Positions 7,347 to 15,838 of a stretch of 64,000 nt of DNA are shown in pieces. Each line of letters starts with the position of its first letter. The first letter of the stretch is position 1. This DNA is from Desulforhopalus sp. GTDB taxonomy: Bacteria > Desulfobacterota > Desulfobulbia > Desulfobulbales > Desulfocapsaceae. Below the pieces are notes generated by a model that was not told the origin of the DNA, searched no databases, and was given only the letters and a program-made list of their open reading frames with translations. The translations under genes and the position numbers were made by a program. Location of the stretch: NCBI GenBank assembly GCA_030247675.1, contig JAOTRX010000010.1, positions 153,053-217,052 of the forward strand, read 5' to 3'.

Positions 7347-9188
7347 ATGTGTGGTATCGTTGGTTATGTTGGGTCACGGCGGGTTGTTCCGGTCATTCTT
7401 GAAGGCCTGCGGCGACTGGAATATCGCGGCTACGACTCGGCCGGCATTGTCTATCTGCAGGATGGCAAACTGATCAAACACCGGTCGGAAGGGAAACTGT
7501 CGCAGCTTGAGGCGATAATCGACGATGCGATCATTGCCCCGGCCCATATCGGCCTTGGCCATACCCGCTGGGCCACCCACGGCGCGCCGACGACCGCCAA
7601 TGCCCATCCCCATAGCGATTGCACCGGCAATTTGGTGGTCATCCATAACGGCATTATTGAAAACTACCATTCCCTGCGCGAGGAATTACGGGAAAAGGGC
7701 CATATCTTTACCTCCCAGACCGACACCGAGGTCATTGCCCACCTGATCGAGGACTATTTGCAGGACGATCTGGTGGCTGCGGTGAAAAAGGCCATCGGCA
7801 GGGTCGAGGGCTCTTACGCCATCGGCGTTCTGTGGACGGGCATGCCCGATGCCCTGGTGGCGGTGCGCAATCAGAGCCCGCTGGTACTCGGGGTCAGCAA
7901 GGACCAGGGGACCTTTCTTGCCTCGGACATCCCGGCCCTCCTGCCCTATACCAAGGAGGTTATCTTCATGGACGATATGGAGCTGGCCATCCTGCGCGCC
8001 GACGGCCATCAGATCTTTTCGCTTGCCACCGGCCTGCCCGTGGAAAAAGAGGTAAAGACCATCAACTGGAACGCGGCGATGGCTGAAAAGGCCGGTTTTA
8101 AACATTTCATGCTGAAGGAGATCTTCGAGGAGCCGCAGGCGATTACCAATACGGTGAGCGGCCGCATCAATCCGGAAACCGGCGAGGTGGTGCTGCCGGA
8201 GATAGGTCTCAGCAAGGCTGATCTGGCCGGCATTGACCGGATTTTTCTCGTGGCCTGCGGCACCTCCTGGCATGCCGCCCTTGTCGCCAAATACTGGATA
8301 GAGGCATACGCACACATCCCGGTGGAGGTCGATATCGCCTCGGAATTCCGGTATCGGCACCTCCTCATCAACGAGCGGGTACTGACCATCTCCATCTCAC
8401 AATCCGGGGAGACCGCCGACACCCTGGCCGGGATTCGCATCGCCAAGGCGATGGGCTCAAAGATCATCACCATCTGCAATGTGGTCGGCTCGACCATGAC
8501 CCGCGAGGCCCATGGCACGGTGTACACCCATGCCGGCCCGGAGATCGGCGTTGCCTCCACCAAGGCCTTCGTCTCCCAGCTGGCGGCCCTCTTTCTCTTT
8601 ACCCTCTATCTCGCCCAGAAAAAAGGGACCCTTGACAAGCATCTGGTGCTTGAACTCGGCCGGGAATTGATCGGTATCGCCGGTGTCATTGACCGCGAGC
8701 TGCCGCGTATCCAAAAGGAAATTGAGCAGCTTATTGAAAGATATTACGATAGCCGGGATTTTCTCTTTGTCGGACGTGGCCTCAATTTCCCGATCGCCCT
8801 GGAGGGAGCCCTCAAGCTCAAGGAGATCTCTTATATCCACGCCGAAGGCTACGCCTCGGGGGAACTGAAGCACGGCCCGATTGCCCTGATCGACAAGGAC
8901 ATGCCGGTGCTAGCCCTGGTACCGCAGGATGAGGTCTATCAGAAATCGATTTCCAACGTCGAGGAGATCAAGGCTCGGCAGGGGCGGATCATCCTTATCG
9001 GTACCGAAGGGGACAGCCATCTGCGAACGATCACCGATGACGTTATCTATCTCCCCGAGGTGCATTCGGCGATGAATCCCATCCTCTACACCATTCCGGC
9101 CCAGCTGCTGGCCTACGAGATCGCCACCAAACGCGGCTGCGATGTCGATCAACCGCGCAACCTGGCCAAGAGTGTTACCGTCGAATAG
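7347..9188 (+). CDS. glmS: Glucosamine-fructose-6-phosphate aminotransferase (isomerizing)
   Basis: Makes glucosamine-6-phosphate from fructose-6-phosphate and glutamine, the entry to UDP-GlcNAc, peptidoglycan and lipid A. The 613-residue protein begins MCGIVGYVGSR, so Cys2 is the N-terminal nucleophile of the glutaminase domain (about 1-240). Two SIS isomerase domains follow, with CGTSWHA and SQSGETADT. The C-terminal DQPRNLAKSVTVE is the highly conserved end of the family. The ribosome-binding site AAGGGG is six bases before ATG. A terminator-like hairpin follows. glmM, the next step, is at the other end of the window. Confidence 0.98.
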   Translation: MCGIVGYVGSRRVVPVILEGLRRLEYRGYDSAGIVYLQDGKLIKHRSEGKLSQLEAIIDDAIIAPAHIGLGHTRWATHGAPTTANAHPHSDCTGNLVVIHNGIIENYHSLREELREKGHIFTSQTDTEVIAHLIEDYLQDDLVAAVKKAIGRVEGSYAIGVLWTGMPDALVAVRNQSPLVLGVSKDQGTFLASDIPALLPYTKEVIFMDDMELAILRADGHQIFSLATGLPVEKEVKTINWNAAMAEKAGFKHFMLKEIFEEPQAITNTVSGRINPETGEVVLPEIGLSKADLAGIDRIFLVACGTSWHAALVAKYWIEAYAHIPVEVDIASEFRYRHLLINERVLTISISQSGETADTLAGIRIAKAMGSKIITICNVVGSTMTREAHGTVYTHAGPEIGVASTKAFVSQLAALFLFTLYLAQKKGTLDKHLVLELGRELIGIAGVIDRELPRIQKEIEQLIERYYDSRDFLFVGRGLNFPIALEGALKLKEISYIHAEGYASGELKHGPIALIDKDMPVLALVPQDEVYQKSISNVEEIKARQGRIILIGTEGDSHLRTITDDVIYLPEVHSAMNPILYTIPAQLLAYEIATKRGCDVDQPRNLAKSVTVE

Positions 9189-9212
9189 GCGGTAGTTTGA
9201 CTGTGGCAAGAT

Positions 9213-9250
9213 GCCGGGTGGGGGAGGCCTTTGCCCGGCTGTGTTTTTTA
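9213..9250 (+). terminator. Rho-independent terminator after glmS
   Basis: Inverted repeat GCCGGG (9213-9218) / CCCGGC (9234-9239) followed by a T-run (TGTGTTTTTT). It lies between the convergent glmS and ADP-ribosyltransferase-like genes. Confidence 0.65.
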
Positions 9251-9268
9251 GGTGCCGGCTGTCCCTGA

Positions 9269-9922
9269 TTACAGACGGTCGATTACCCTCGCCATTCGGT
9301 TCTCGGCCACGTCCGGGCGGAGGAGAACCTCCTGCCGCTTCTCGTCCTCTTTGTAAAGCAGGATATCTTCCTTGGTTATTTCCATGGCAAAGATGGTGCC
9401 TCCGCCGAGGCTCTTGTCTTGCCAGCGCTCAAGAAACCAGTCTACATCCTCACGACTAACCGACCAGCTGAGGCCGAGGGGGTTTCCGGTCATCGAACCG
9501 CGGTAGGCGGTAGTGCTTTGAAACGGGAAAGGTTTGCCCTCGGCGTACAAACGGGCTGGGTCGCACTGCAGCAGCAGGGATTTCCATTCGGCATAATCGC
9601 CGACCGCGGCAAAGGGGGTGTTTTTCTTCAAATATAATAGCAAAACCGTCTTTTCCAGATCGCCGGCCTGGCGGAATTTCTCCAGGTTGTTATGGAGAAA
9701 CTGCAGGTGGTCGAGGGGATGGAGTCCTTGCATTGCCTCCAGGGGCTTGCTGTGACCTTCCAGATGGTCGAGTATCACCTTGATCTTTTGGTCCTGAAGG
9801 GCCTTGTGCCGTTCTTGCATCTTGGCGTTGGCGAAGCTTCCGGTAAAATCGTCGGGGGGATACAGAAAGCGGATACGATCGAGGTTCCAGGGCATGTTCT
9901 TGTCTCGTTGGTAGATGATCAT
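9269..9922 (-). CDS. Uncharacterised protein with ADP-ribosyltransferase-like C-terminal half
   Basis: A 217-residue soluble protein not assigned to a named family. The N-terminal half is helical and charged. The C-terminal half shows a pattern reminiscent of R-S-E class ADP-ribosyltransferases: YRG with Arg141, the strand SWSVS (Ser152/Ser154) followed by an amphipathic helix (DVDWFLERW), a strand FAMEIT, and RQEVLL with Glu198. Similar YRG...SW...E layouts occur in orphan phage and bacterial proteins with this fold. The ATG at 9922 has a GAGAGG six bases upstream. It has no obvious partner; epd lies upstream on the same strand. The fold assignment is inference from motif order only. Confidence 0.6.
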   Translation of the reverse strand: MIIYQRDKNMPWNLDRIRFLYPPDDFTGSFANAKMQERHKALQDQKIKVILDHLEGHSKPLEAMQGLHPLDHLQFLHNNLEKFRQAGDLEKTVLLLYLKKNTPFAAVGDYAEWKSLLLQCDPARLYAEGKPFPFQSTTAYRGSMTGNPLGLSWSVSREDVDWFLERWQDKSLGGGTIFAMEITKEDILLYKEDEKRQEVLLRPDVAENRMARVIDRL

Positions 9923-10018
9923 CGGCGCCTCTCTTGTGCTATGTATTGTTGATGAAATCTGATGCCTGCTCCGCTTGTCGGAATATGGTGCCGGCCGGGG
10001 GCAATGCCGTTGCCGCCG

Positions 10019-11044
10019 CTAGGTTTCGGACGGCAGTGAAAGCCAGTGGTTGGCCACGTCCAGCATGCGGCTTGCAAAGGCCCATTCGTTATCAAACCAG
10101 CAGAGCATCTTGATTAGTCGTCCGCCGCTGACCCTGGTCTGGGTGCCATCAACGACCGCCGAACGGGGATCGGTGTTGAAGTCGACGGAGGCGTGCGGTT
10201 CTTCGGTATACCCGAGCAGCCCCTTGAGCCTGCTCTGTGATTCCCTGGCCATGATGGCGTTGATCTCGGTTACGGTTGTGTTCTTTTCGACGTTGATGGC
10301 CAGGTCCATCAGCGAGACATTGATGGTCGGCACCCGCACATGCAGGCATTCGAAACGATTTGCCAGATGCGGCATGAGCCGGCTGATGCCTTTGGCCAGG
10401 CCAGTGTCGACCGGGATGATCGAGTGCAGGGCGCTGCGGGTCAGGCGGAGATTGGTGTGATGGTAGGTATCGATCACTGGTTGGTCGTTCATCGCCGAAT
10501 GGATGGTGGTGGTGACGCCGCTCTCGATACCGAACTCCCGGTGCAGGATATCAAGAATCGGCACGATGCAGTTGGTAGTGCACGAGGCGTTGGAGACGAT
10601 GCGGTGGTTGCTGCGCAGCAGTTCCTGGTTATAGCCATAGATGATGGTTGCATCCACCTGTGGCAGGGAGGGGTGTGACAGGAGCAGCCGTCTGGCCCCC
10701 TGTGCCAGGTGCGATTCAGCGGGGGCCAGATCGAAAAAGGAGCCGGAGCATTCAAAGAGCAGATCGATGCCAAGCTCACGCCAGGGCAGCTTGCCCGGGT
10801 CCGCCTGGTTGATGATGCGTATCGGGTCTTCGCCTATATACAGGAAATCCTTGTCAAAGCGGAGGGGATACGGAAAGCGGCCATGGGTGGTATCGTAGCG
10901 GGTCAGGTAGGTGAGGGTTTCAATGTCGGCCAGATCGTTGATGGCGACGATCCGCATCTTCGACCTGAACGGGCTTGAATAGATGGCACGCAGCACGCTC
11001 TGGCCGATTCGCCCGTAACCGTTGATGGCAACTTGAAAAGTCAT
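10019..11044 (-). CDS. epd: Erythrose-4-phosphate dehydrogenase (GAPDH family)
   Basis: A 341-residue NAD-dependent dehydrogenase of the GAPDH superfamily. The Rossmann motif INGYGRIG is at the N-terminus, and the catalytic Cys155 lies in SNASCTTNC. It matches the Epd branch better than glycolytic GapA from memory: YGYNQELL, HSAMNDQPVID, SVDFNTDPRSAVVDGTQ and WFDNEWAFASRMLD are Epd-like. Epd oxidises erythrose-4-phosphate to 4-phosphoerythronate for pyridoxal phosphate synthesis. ATG 11044 is chosen because it begins the Rossmann fold; the frame extends 38 codons further upstream without homology. No pgk or fba is adjacent. GAPDH activity cannot be excluded. Confidence 0.85.
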   Translation of the reverse strand: MTFQVAINGYGRIGQSVLRAIYSSPFRSKMRIVAINDLADIETLTYLTRYDTTHGRFPYPLRFDKDFLYIGEDPIRIINQADPGKLPWRELGIDLLFECSGSFFDLAPAESHLAQGARRLLLSHPSLPQVDATIIYGYNQELLRSNHRIVSNASCTTNCIVPILDILHREFGIESGVTTTIHSAMNDQPVIDTYHHTNLRLTRSALHSIIPVDTGLAKGISRLMPHLANRFECLHVRVPTINVSLMDLAINVEKNTTVTEINAIMARESQSRLKGLLGYTEEPHASVDFNTDPRSAVVDGTQTRVSGGRLIKMLCWFDNEWAFASRMLDVANHWLSLPSET

Positions 11045-11287
11045 TCTCTTGTGTCCGTTGTACGCCTTACGGAAGGTTATGAAAAAGTACCGTTCGCCGG
11101 GGATGGCAATTGGTTGGTTTCGCGCTCTATCAATACCTCGGTTTGAAAGAGATAACAACCGGATTATTTACCGGAAAATTCGACAAGGAAGGCAATCTGA
11201 GGTTGTTTTGGCAACATACTGTGGTAGTGTTGCAGCAGGATCTGCTTTCGAGCAAAAAGCGGGAAAATCGCCAGGAAGGGAGAGGCT

Positions 11288-11809
11288 ATGAACGAAGACG
11301 GCAGGATAATTGTAATCACCGGCAACGGTAAGGGGAAGACTACCGCTGCTCTCGGCGCGGCATTTCGGGCACTTGGCCACGGGCAAAAGGTATGCGTCAT
11401 TCAGTTTTTAAAGGGTCAGGGGAAATATGGCGAGCGGCTGATGGCCGGCAAGACCGACAACCTCGATTGGTTTATCTGTGGCAAGGGCTTTGTTTTTAAT
11501 AAGGAAAATATCGAAGAGGATCGCGATGTCGCCCGAGATGGCTTTGCCCTTGCCGAGGAAAAGATTCTCAGCGACCTCTATGATCTGGTGATTCTCGATG
11601 AGATTACCTATCTGCCGCACTACGATTTCCTGGCTGTTGAGCATATCGTTGGTTTGCTGCGGCAAAAACCAAAGCGTCTGTCGGTCATCCTGACCGGTAG
11701 AAATGCCGATCCGCAGTTGGTGGAAGTTGCCGATACCGTTTCGAACATCCAATGCATCAAACACGCCTACGAAAAAGGCATTAAAGCCCAGAAAGGCATA
11801 GAATTCTGA
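11288..11809 (+). CDS. cobO: Cob(I)yrinic acid a,c-diamide adenosyltransferase (CobO/BtuR family)
   Basis: Adenylates the cobalt of corrinoids to give adenosylcobalamin. The 173-residue protein has the P-loop GNGKGKTTAALG at about 13-24, the VIQFLKG motif, and the Walker B-like LVILDEITYL, all typical of CobA/CobO. A GGGAGAGG ribosome-binding site precedes ATG. It is the only cobalamin gene in the window and sits about 4 kb from icmF, whose product needs adenosylcobalamin. The downstream CoA-transferase gene follows after 53 bases on the same strand. I saw no cobalamin riboswitch upstream. Confidence 0.93.
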   Translation: MNEDGRIIVITGNGKGKTTAALGAAFRALGHGQKVCVIQFLKGQGKYGERLMAGKTDNLDWFICGKGFVFNKENIEEDRDVARDGFALAEEKILSDLYDLVILDEITYLPHYDFLAVEHIVGLLRQKPKRLSVILTGRNADPQLVEVADTVSNIQCIKHAYEKGIKAQKGIEF

Positions 11810-11862
11810 GGTATTTTACGGGTGGGACGGCCTTTCATGAATCCATAGGGGGAAAGAAAATT

Positions 11863-13011
11863 ATGCCACAGCAAGGTGTTTTGACAGGAATTCGGGTGCT
11901 CGATTTGTCGCGGATGCTCCCCGGCCCCTATTGTTCGATGATTCTTGGCGATCACGGTGCCCAGGTCATTGCCATCGAGGATAAAAAGTTTCAGAGCGAC
12001 GGCCTGTTTTTCAGCGATTTGAACCGCAATAAACGCCACCTGTCGTTGAATCTGAAAAGCCCGCAAGGCATGGAGGTATTCTTCCGGCTGGTGGAGAAGG
12101 CCGATGTCATCCTTGAGGGTTTTCGCCCCGGGGTTGTGGAGCGGCTGGGGGTGGATTACCAGACGGTACGGCAGAAAAATCCCCGGATCATCTACTGCTC
12201 GATTAGTGGTTTCGGTCAGACCGGTCCCGCACGTCTCCGGGCCGGCCACGATGTCAATTATTTGAGCGCCTCGGGGGTGCTCAGCCTTATTGGCGAGAAG
12301 CACCGGCCGCCGGCCATCCCCGGCGTGCAGGTCGCCGACATTGCCGGCGGTGGACTGAATGCGGTCATTGGCATCCTCTTGGCCCTGCTTGCCAGGGAAA
12401 GAACCGGCGAAGGCCAGTATATCGATATCTCAATGACCGACGGTATGGTCGGCTTTCTTTCCCTGCCGTATTATTTTGCCCGGCAAAACGGACAGCCTCC
12501 GCAACAAGGTGATGCCCTGCTTTCCCATCGCTACGCCTGCTACAACACCTATGAAACCGCCGACGGCCGGTATCTCGCCCTCGGCGCCGTCGAAAACAAG
12601 TTCTGGCGCGGACTTTGTGATCACCTGCAGTGTCCGGAATATATTGCCCTGCAGTATGACGAGACACGGCGGCAAGAGATCATCGACTTTCTTCGCCAAA
12701 CCTTTCTCGGCAAGACCCTTGCCGCCTGGGAAGCGGAGCTGGCAGGTCTTGACATCTGCTGCACGGTGGTCAGAACCATGGATGAGGTCCTGACCAACGA
12801 GCTGTTTCAAGAGCGGGAGATGGTTTACAGCTACACCGACGCCAACGGGGCAGAGCGCCACGGCTTTGGGATCCCGGTGAAGCTGAGCAGGACACCGGGC
12901 AGCATCAGGACGATGCCCACTGCCTTCGGGGCGGCAACCAGGGAGATTCTGGCCGAGGCCGGGTACACGGACGACCAGATAGCCGCCATGGTCGCCGGAG
13001 GTGTGGTGTAG
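11863..13011 (+). CDS. Family III CoA-transferase / alpha-methylacyl-CoA racemase-like protein
   Basis: A 382-residue member of the CaiB/BaiF family. It retains the three residues used by alpha-methylacyl-CoA racemases: His129 in GHDVNYLS, Asp159 in VADIAGGG, and Glu244 in GAVENKFW. A racemase that makes the (S)-epimer of 2-methyl-branched acyl-CoAs for beta-oxidation is therefore more likely than a formyl- or carnitine-CoA transferase. It follows the adenosyltransferase and lies near icmF and beta-oxidation genes, which fits branched-chain acyl-CoA metabolism. A ribosome-binding site (AGGGGGAAAG) precedes the ATG. Confidence 0.85.
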   Translation: MPQQGVLTGIRVLDLSRMLPGPYCSMILGDHGAQVIAIEDKKFQSDGLFFSDLNRNKRHLSLNLKSPQGMEVFFRLVEKADVILEGFRPGVVERLGVDYQTVRQKNPRIIYCSISGFGQTGPARLRAGHDVNYLSASGVLSLIGEKHRPPAIPGVQVADIAGGGLNAVIGILLALLARERTGEGQYIDISMTDGMVGFLSLPYYFARQNGQPPQQGDALLSHRYACYNTYETADGRYLALGAVENKFWRGLCDHLQCPEYIALQYDETRRQEIIDFLRQTFLGKTLAAWEAELAGLDICCTVVRTMDEVLTNELFQEREMVYSYTDANGAERHGFGIPVKLSRTPGSIRTMPTAFGAATREILAEAGYTDDQIAAMVAGGVV

Positions 13012-13040
13012 CGCGGCCCGGGCGGGTCTTTAGCGGCGGT

Positions 13041-13721
13041 CTACTTCTGTCCCAGTTCAGCTGCCGCGTCTGCCGCAAAATCGCTTAGTTGCCCGCCGAA
13101 GTTCTCAAAGAATCTCGGGTAGGTTTTGCCGTAGGCCTCGAAGATTCTGGCAAAGGGCAGGTCGGCGAAGTGACCGTGATCCTTTACATATTCCATGTGT
13201 CTTTGGCCATGGGTGTCGTAGGGATGAAAGATCGAGTCATGGATGCCGTCAAACTCAAGAGGGACCACGCCAAACTTGGTGCATAGCGCCAGGTTGAAGG
13301 CGGGGGTCGCCTTGACCCATTTTTCCTGCAGGTACATCTCCGTATAGCCGTGGTAGACAAAGAGGTCGGTGCCCATCATCGCCCGCAGTTTGGCGGTTGA
13401 CAGGTGATTGGTGACATCGGCGAAGCCCAGGCGGCAGGGGATGCCCTGTTGCCTGCCGACCGCAGCCAGCAGAACCGCCTTAGCAACGCAATAGCCGGAT
13501 TGTTTTTTGAGGACCGAGCTGGCCTTCATCGCCTCAGGAGAGTAGCGCAGATCGTAGGGATCGTACTTGATTTGGTCGCGCACCGCGTAGTACAGGGCAA
13601 GTGCCCGGTTCATCGGCATTTTTTCCTCGCGGCAGACGCCGTTTGCAAAAGCCGCCACCTCGGGGCTGTCGAAATCGAGGAAGAAGGTGGGCAGCAGGTA
13701 CTGATTAAGGTCTTCAGACAT
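13041..13721 (-). CDS. Transglutaminase-like cysteine-protease fold protein
   Basis: A 226-residue protein of the transglutaminase-like superfamily. The nucleophile Cys78 lies in SGYCVAKAVLLAA, at the start of a helix as expected, and His124 in FVYHGYTEMY is the probable second residue. The usual third residue, Asp, is not obvious: the expected strand reads KATPAFN. There is no signal peptide. It is five bases downstream of the dienoyl-CoA isomerase-like gene and probably co-transcribed with it. The substrate is unknown; a peptidase or amidase role is possible. Confidence 0.8.
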   Translation of the reverse strand: MSEDLNQYLLPTFFLDFDSPEVAAFANGVCREEKMPMNRALALYYAVRDQIKYDPYDLRYSPEAMKASSVLKKQSGYCVAKAVLLAAVGRQQGIPCRLGFADVTNHLSTAKLRAMMGTDLFVYHGYTEMYLQEKWVKATPAFNLALCTKFGVVPLEFDGIHDSIFHPYDTHGQRHMEYVKDHGHFADLPFARIFEAYGKTYPRFFENFGGQLSDFAADAAAELGQK

Positions 13722-13726
13722 GGCAA

Positions 13727-14548
13727 TCAGGTTCCGGTAAATTGTGGTTTGCGTTTTTCGGCGAAGGCGGTCACCGCCTCCTGTAAGTCCCTGGAGGGGA
13801 TGATATTAGCGCTGATCGAGGCCACATATTTCAGGCCGTCATCGATCGATTTCCCTACGCAATAATTGAGGACGTCCTTCGATGCCTGGACGGCCAGCGG
13901 CGAGTTGCCGGCGATCTCGGTGGCCAGTGTCAGGGCTCTTTCCATGAGGGCCTGTTGGTCGGGGCAGACCTCGTTTACCAGAAGGATCTCTTTGGCCTTG
14001 GCGGCATCGATAGTTCTTGCGGTATAGGCCAGTTCCCGGGCATAACCCTGGCCGACGATCAAAGGGATGCGTTGGAGAACGCCGACATCGGCGACAAAAC
14101 CGACCGCCGCCTCTTTCAAGGAGAACTGGGCGTCCGCTGAACAGATACGGATGTCGCAGGCGGTGGCCATGTCGAGTCCGGCCCCGACGCAATGGCCGTG
14201 AATGGCGGCAATGACCGGTTTTCGGCATTTTTCAATGGCCGAGATGCCGTTCTGGAGCTGCCTGATCTTCGGGAGAAAGCGCCATTTGGTGGCACCTGAT
14301 TGGTTTTTATCCATGAGTTCAGGAAGTTGGGGAACCATTCCCTGGAGATCAATTCCTGCCGAGAAGCAGGATCCCTTGCCGGCGACAATGACTACCCGAA
14401 TCTCCGGGTCTTCATCGAGGCCGGCAAAGATAGCCAGCGGCTCCGTCCAGGCCGCCGGGCCCATGGCGTTTTTCTTTTCCGGACGATTGAGGTATACCCA
14501 GGCGATGGGACCCTGCTTTTCAACAAGATAGAAGTGGTTTTGATTCAT
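13727..14548 (-). CDS. Crotonase-family enzyme, delta(3,5)-delta(2,4)-dienoyl-CoA isomerase-like
   Basis: A 273-residue enoyl-CoA hydratase/isomerase superfamily protein. Oxyanion-hole segments are GSCFSAGIDL and GHCVGAGLDM. The catalytic region reads KEAAVGFVADVGVLQRIP, closely matching mitochondrial dienoyl-CoA isomerase ECH1, in which a Glu and the Asp of ADVG are catalytic, and the C-terminal KYVASISA segment also resembles ECH1. The likely role is to move double bonds of dienoyl-CoAs during oxidation of unsaturated fatty acids. It starts at ATG 14548 and is followed after five bases by the transglutaminase-like gene. It is transcribed divergently from the CGGC-domain gene. Confidence 0.88.
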   Translation of the reverse strand: MNQNHFYLVEKQGPIAWVYLNRPEKKNAMGPAAWTEPLAIFAGLDEDPEIRVVIVAGKGSCFSAGIDLQGMVPQLPELMDKNQSGATKWRFLPKIRQLQNGISAIEKCRKPVIAAIHGHCVGAGLDMATACDIRICSADAQFSLKEAAVGFVADVGVLQRIPLIVGQGYARELAYTARTIDAAKAKEILLVNEVCPDQQALMERALTLATEIAGNSPLAVQASKDVLNYCVGKSIDDGLKYVASISANIIPSRDLQEAVTAFAEKRKPQFTGT

Positions 14549-14755
14549 AAGTATCTCCGAGTGGTGATGCTACGCATTGCCCAAACAGTAGCACAGTTTT
14601 ATTGTTTGCCGGAGTCTATAGGGATTTGGGCGGATTGAGTAAACATTGTCGAGAGCGGCGGTCGATATTTGCATATTCACCAAGGATCATTACTATAACC
14701 GTCAAGTCGGACAATTTGTATCAGTCAATTCAATGAGAATTGGAGGGAAGGGGCT

Positions 14756-15106
14756 TTGCCATTAAAAATCGCCATCCTGGTACGGGAAGAAACCACCAAG
14801 CGTTGTACCGGTAAAGGTTGTCTGCGCAGCTTTTTTGAAAAAACTGAAAGCTTTGCCAGGTATCGTGGGCAACACGTTGAATTGGTAGCATTCTTTCATA
14901 CCGGCGGTGACCTTGACCATAAACTTGCGAAACTGAAGAAGTCCGGGGTCGAGGTTATCCATCTGTCGACCTGTCTGCGCGGCAAGGACCCCAATTACCA
15001 CCGGTTTATTGAGCAGGTTTCCAGGGATTTTACCGTGGTTGGCTACACCCACGGCTCAGAAGAGGCGAAGGTCCCGAGCCCTTTTCCCGTTTCCAGCAAA
15101 GGGTAA
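14756..15106 (+). CDS. CGGC-domain putative metal-binding protein
   Basis: A 116-residue protein of the CGGC family, small predicted metal-binding proteins of anaerobes. Near the N-terminus it has RCTGKGCLRSF, and later STCLRGKDPN and HGS. The TTG start at 14756 has a strong purine-rich site (GGAGGGAAGGGG). The Nudix gene begins three bases after its stop, so the two are an operon. Function is not established. Confidence 0.75.
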   Translation: MPLKIAILVREETTKRCTGKGCLRSFFEKTESFARYRGQHVELVAFFHTGGDLDHKLAKLKKSGVEVIHLSTCLRGKDPNYHRFIEQVSRDFTVVGYTHGSEEAKVPSPFPVSSKG

Positions 15107-15109
15107 GAG

Positions 15110-15778
15110 GTGGCCGTCATCGATCTTCTCTGCACCGAAAAACTACGGCAGGATATCGCCGGAAAAATCGCAGGTCATCAGCGGCTTGCCCTGCCGCCGG
15201 CCAAATTGCGGCAAGCGGCGGTGGCGCTCTGCGTCGTTGACTATTGCGGCGAGGGCGATTTGGACGGCCTTGCTCCGGTGCCACTTGATAGCGCTGCCCT
15301 AATTTTGACGAGAAGGGCAAAAACCATGAAGAATCATCCGGGGCAGTGGGCCTTGCCGGGCGGTCGCCTGGATGCCGGTGAAAGCCCGGAACAGGCCGCC
15401 CTCCGTGAACTGAACGAGGAGGTTGGCCTGGAACTGACGCCCGACCGGGTGTTTGGCTGCCTTGATGACTTTATAACCAGATCCGGGTTCATCATCACGC
15501 CGGTGGTGGTTTGGGGCGGGCCCGGGGTCGTGCTCGTCAAGAACGACCGCGAGGTCTCCTCGATCCACCGCATTCCCTGCGCCGAATTGTTACGCCGTGA
15601 TGCACCCCTGCTCGAAACCGTCGGCGGCGATCACCAACCGGTGCTTTTCATGCCGGTTGGTGACACCTGGATTGCCGCCCCGACCGCTGCCATGCTCCTT
15701 CAATTTCGCGAGGTCGCACTTCTCGGGCGGGAGATCAGGGTCGGTCATTACGAACAACCCACCTTTGCCTGGCGGTAA
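15110..15778 (+). CDS. Nudix hydrolase, probable CoA pyrophosphatase
   Basis: A 222-residue Nudix protein. The Nudix box starts at GGRLDAGESPEQAALREL and continues with NEEVGL, giving the full GX5EX7REUXEEXGU pattern. The N-terminal PPAKLRQAAVAL and LTRRAKTMKNHPGQWALPGG resemble the CoA/acyl-CoA pyrophosphatase (YeaB/NudL) group, which splits CoA into 3',5'-ADP and phosphopantetheine. It has a GTG start with AAGAGG directly upstream. Its place among CoA-ester genes fits this activity. The stop codon is the first base-triplet of repeat copy E. Confidence 0.85.
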   Translation: MAVIDLLCTEKLRQDIAGKIAGHQRLALPPAKLRQAAVALCVVDYCGEGDLDGLAPVPLDSAALILTRRAKTMKNHPGQWALPGGRLDAGESPEQAALRELNEEVGLELTPDRVFGCLDDFITRSGFIITPVVVWGGPGVVLVKNDREVSSIHRIPCAELLRRDAPLLETVGGDHQPVLFMPVGDTWIAAPTAAMLLQFREVALLGREIRVGHYEQPTFAWR

Positions 15779-15830
15779 GGCTACGTTGGCAGCTAGTAAG
15801 CCCAATCGAAAACCAGCCCTTGCGGTGTGA
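15776..15830 (+). repeat. Extragenic structured repeat, copy E (diverged)
   Basis: Begins on the TAA stop of the Nudix gene. A weak hairpin (GGCT...AGCC) is followed by the conserved blocks CGAAA and GCCCTTGCGG. Same orientation relative to the upstream gene as copies A-C, though on the opposite strand of the window. It lies between the convergent Nudix and icmF genes. Confidence 0.5.
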
Positions 15831-15838
15831 ATACCCGC

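Noticed and set aside
11045..11287. Cobalamin riboswitch before the adenosyltransferase gene
   Set aside because: The expected B12-box and conserved core elements were not found.
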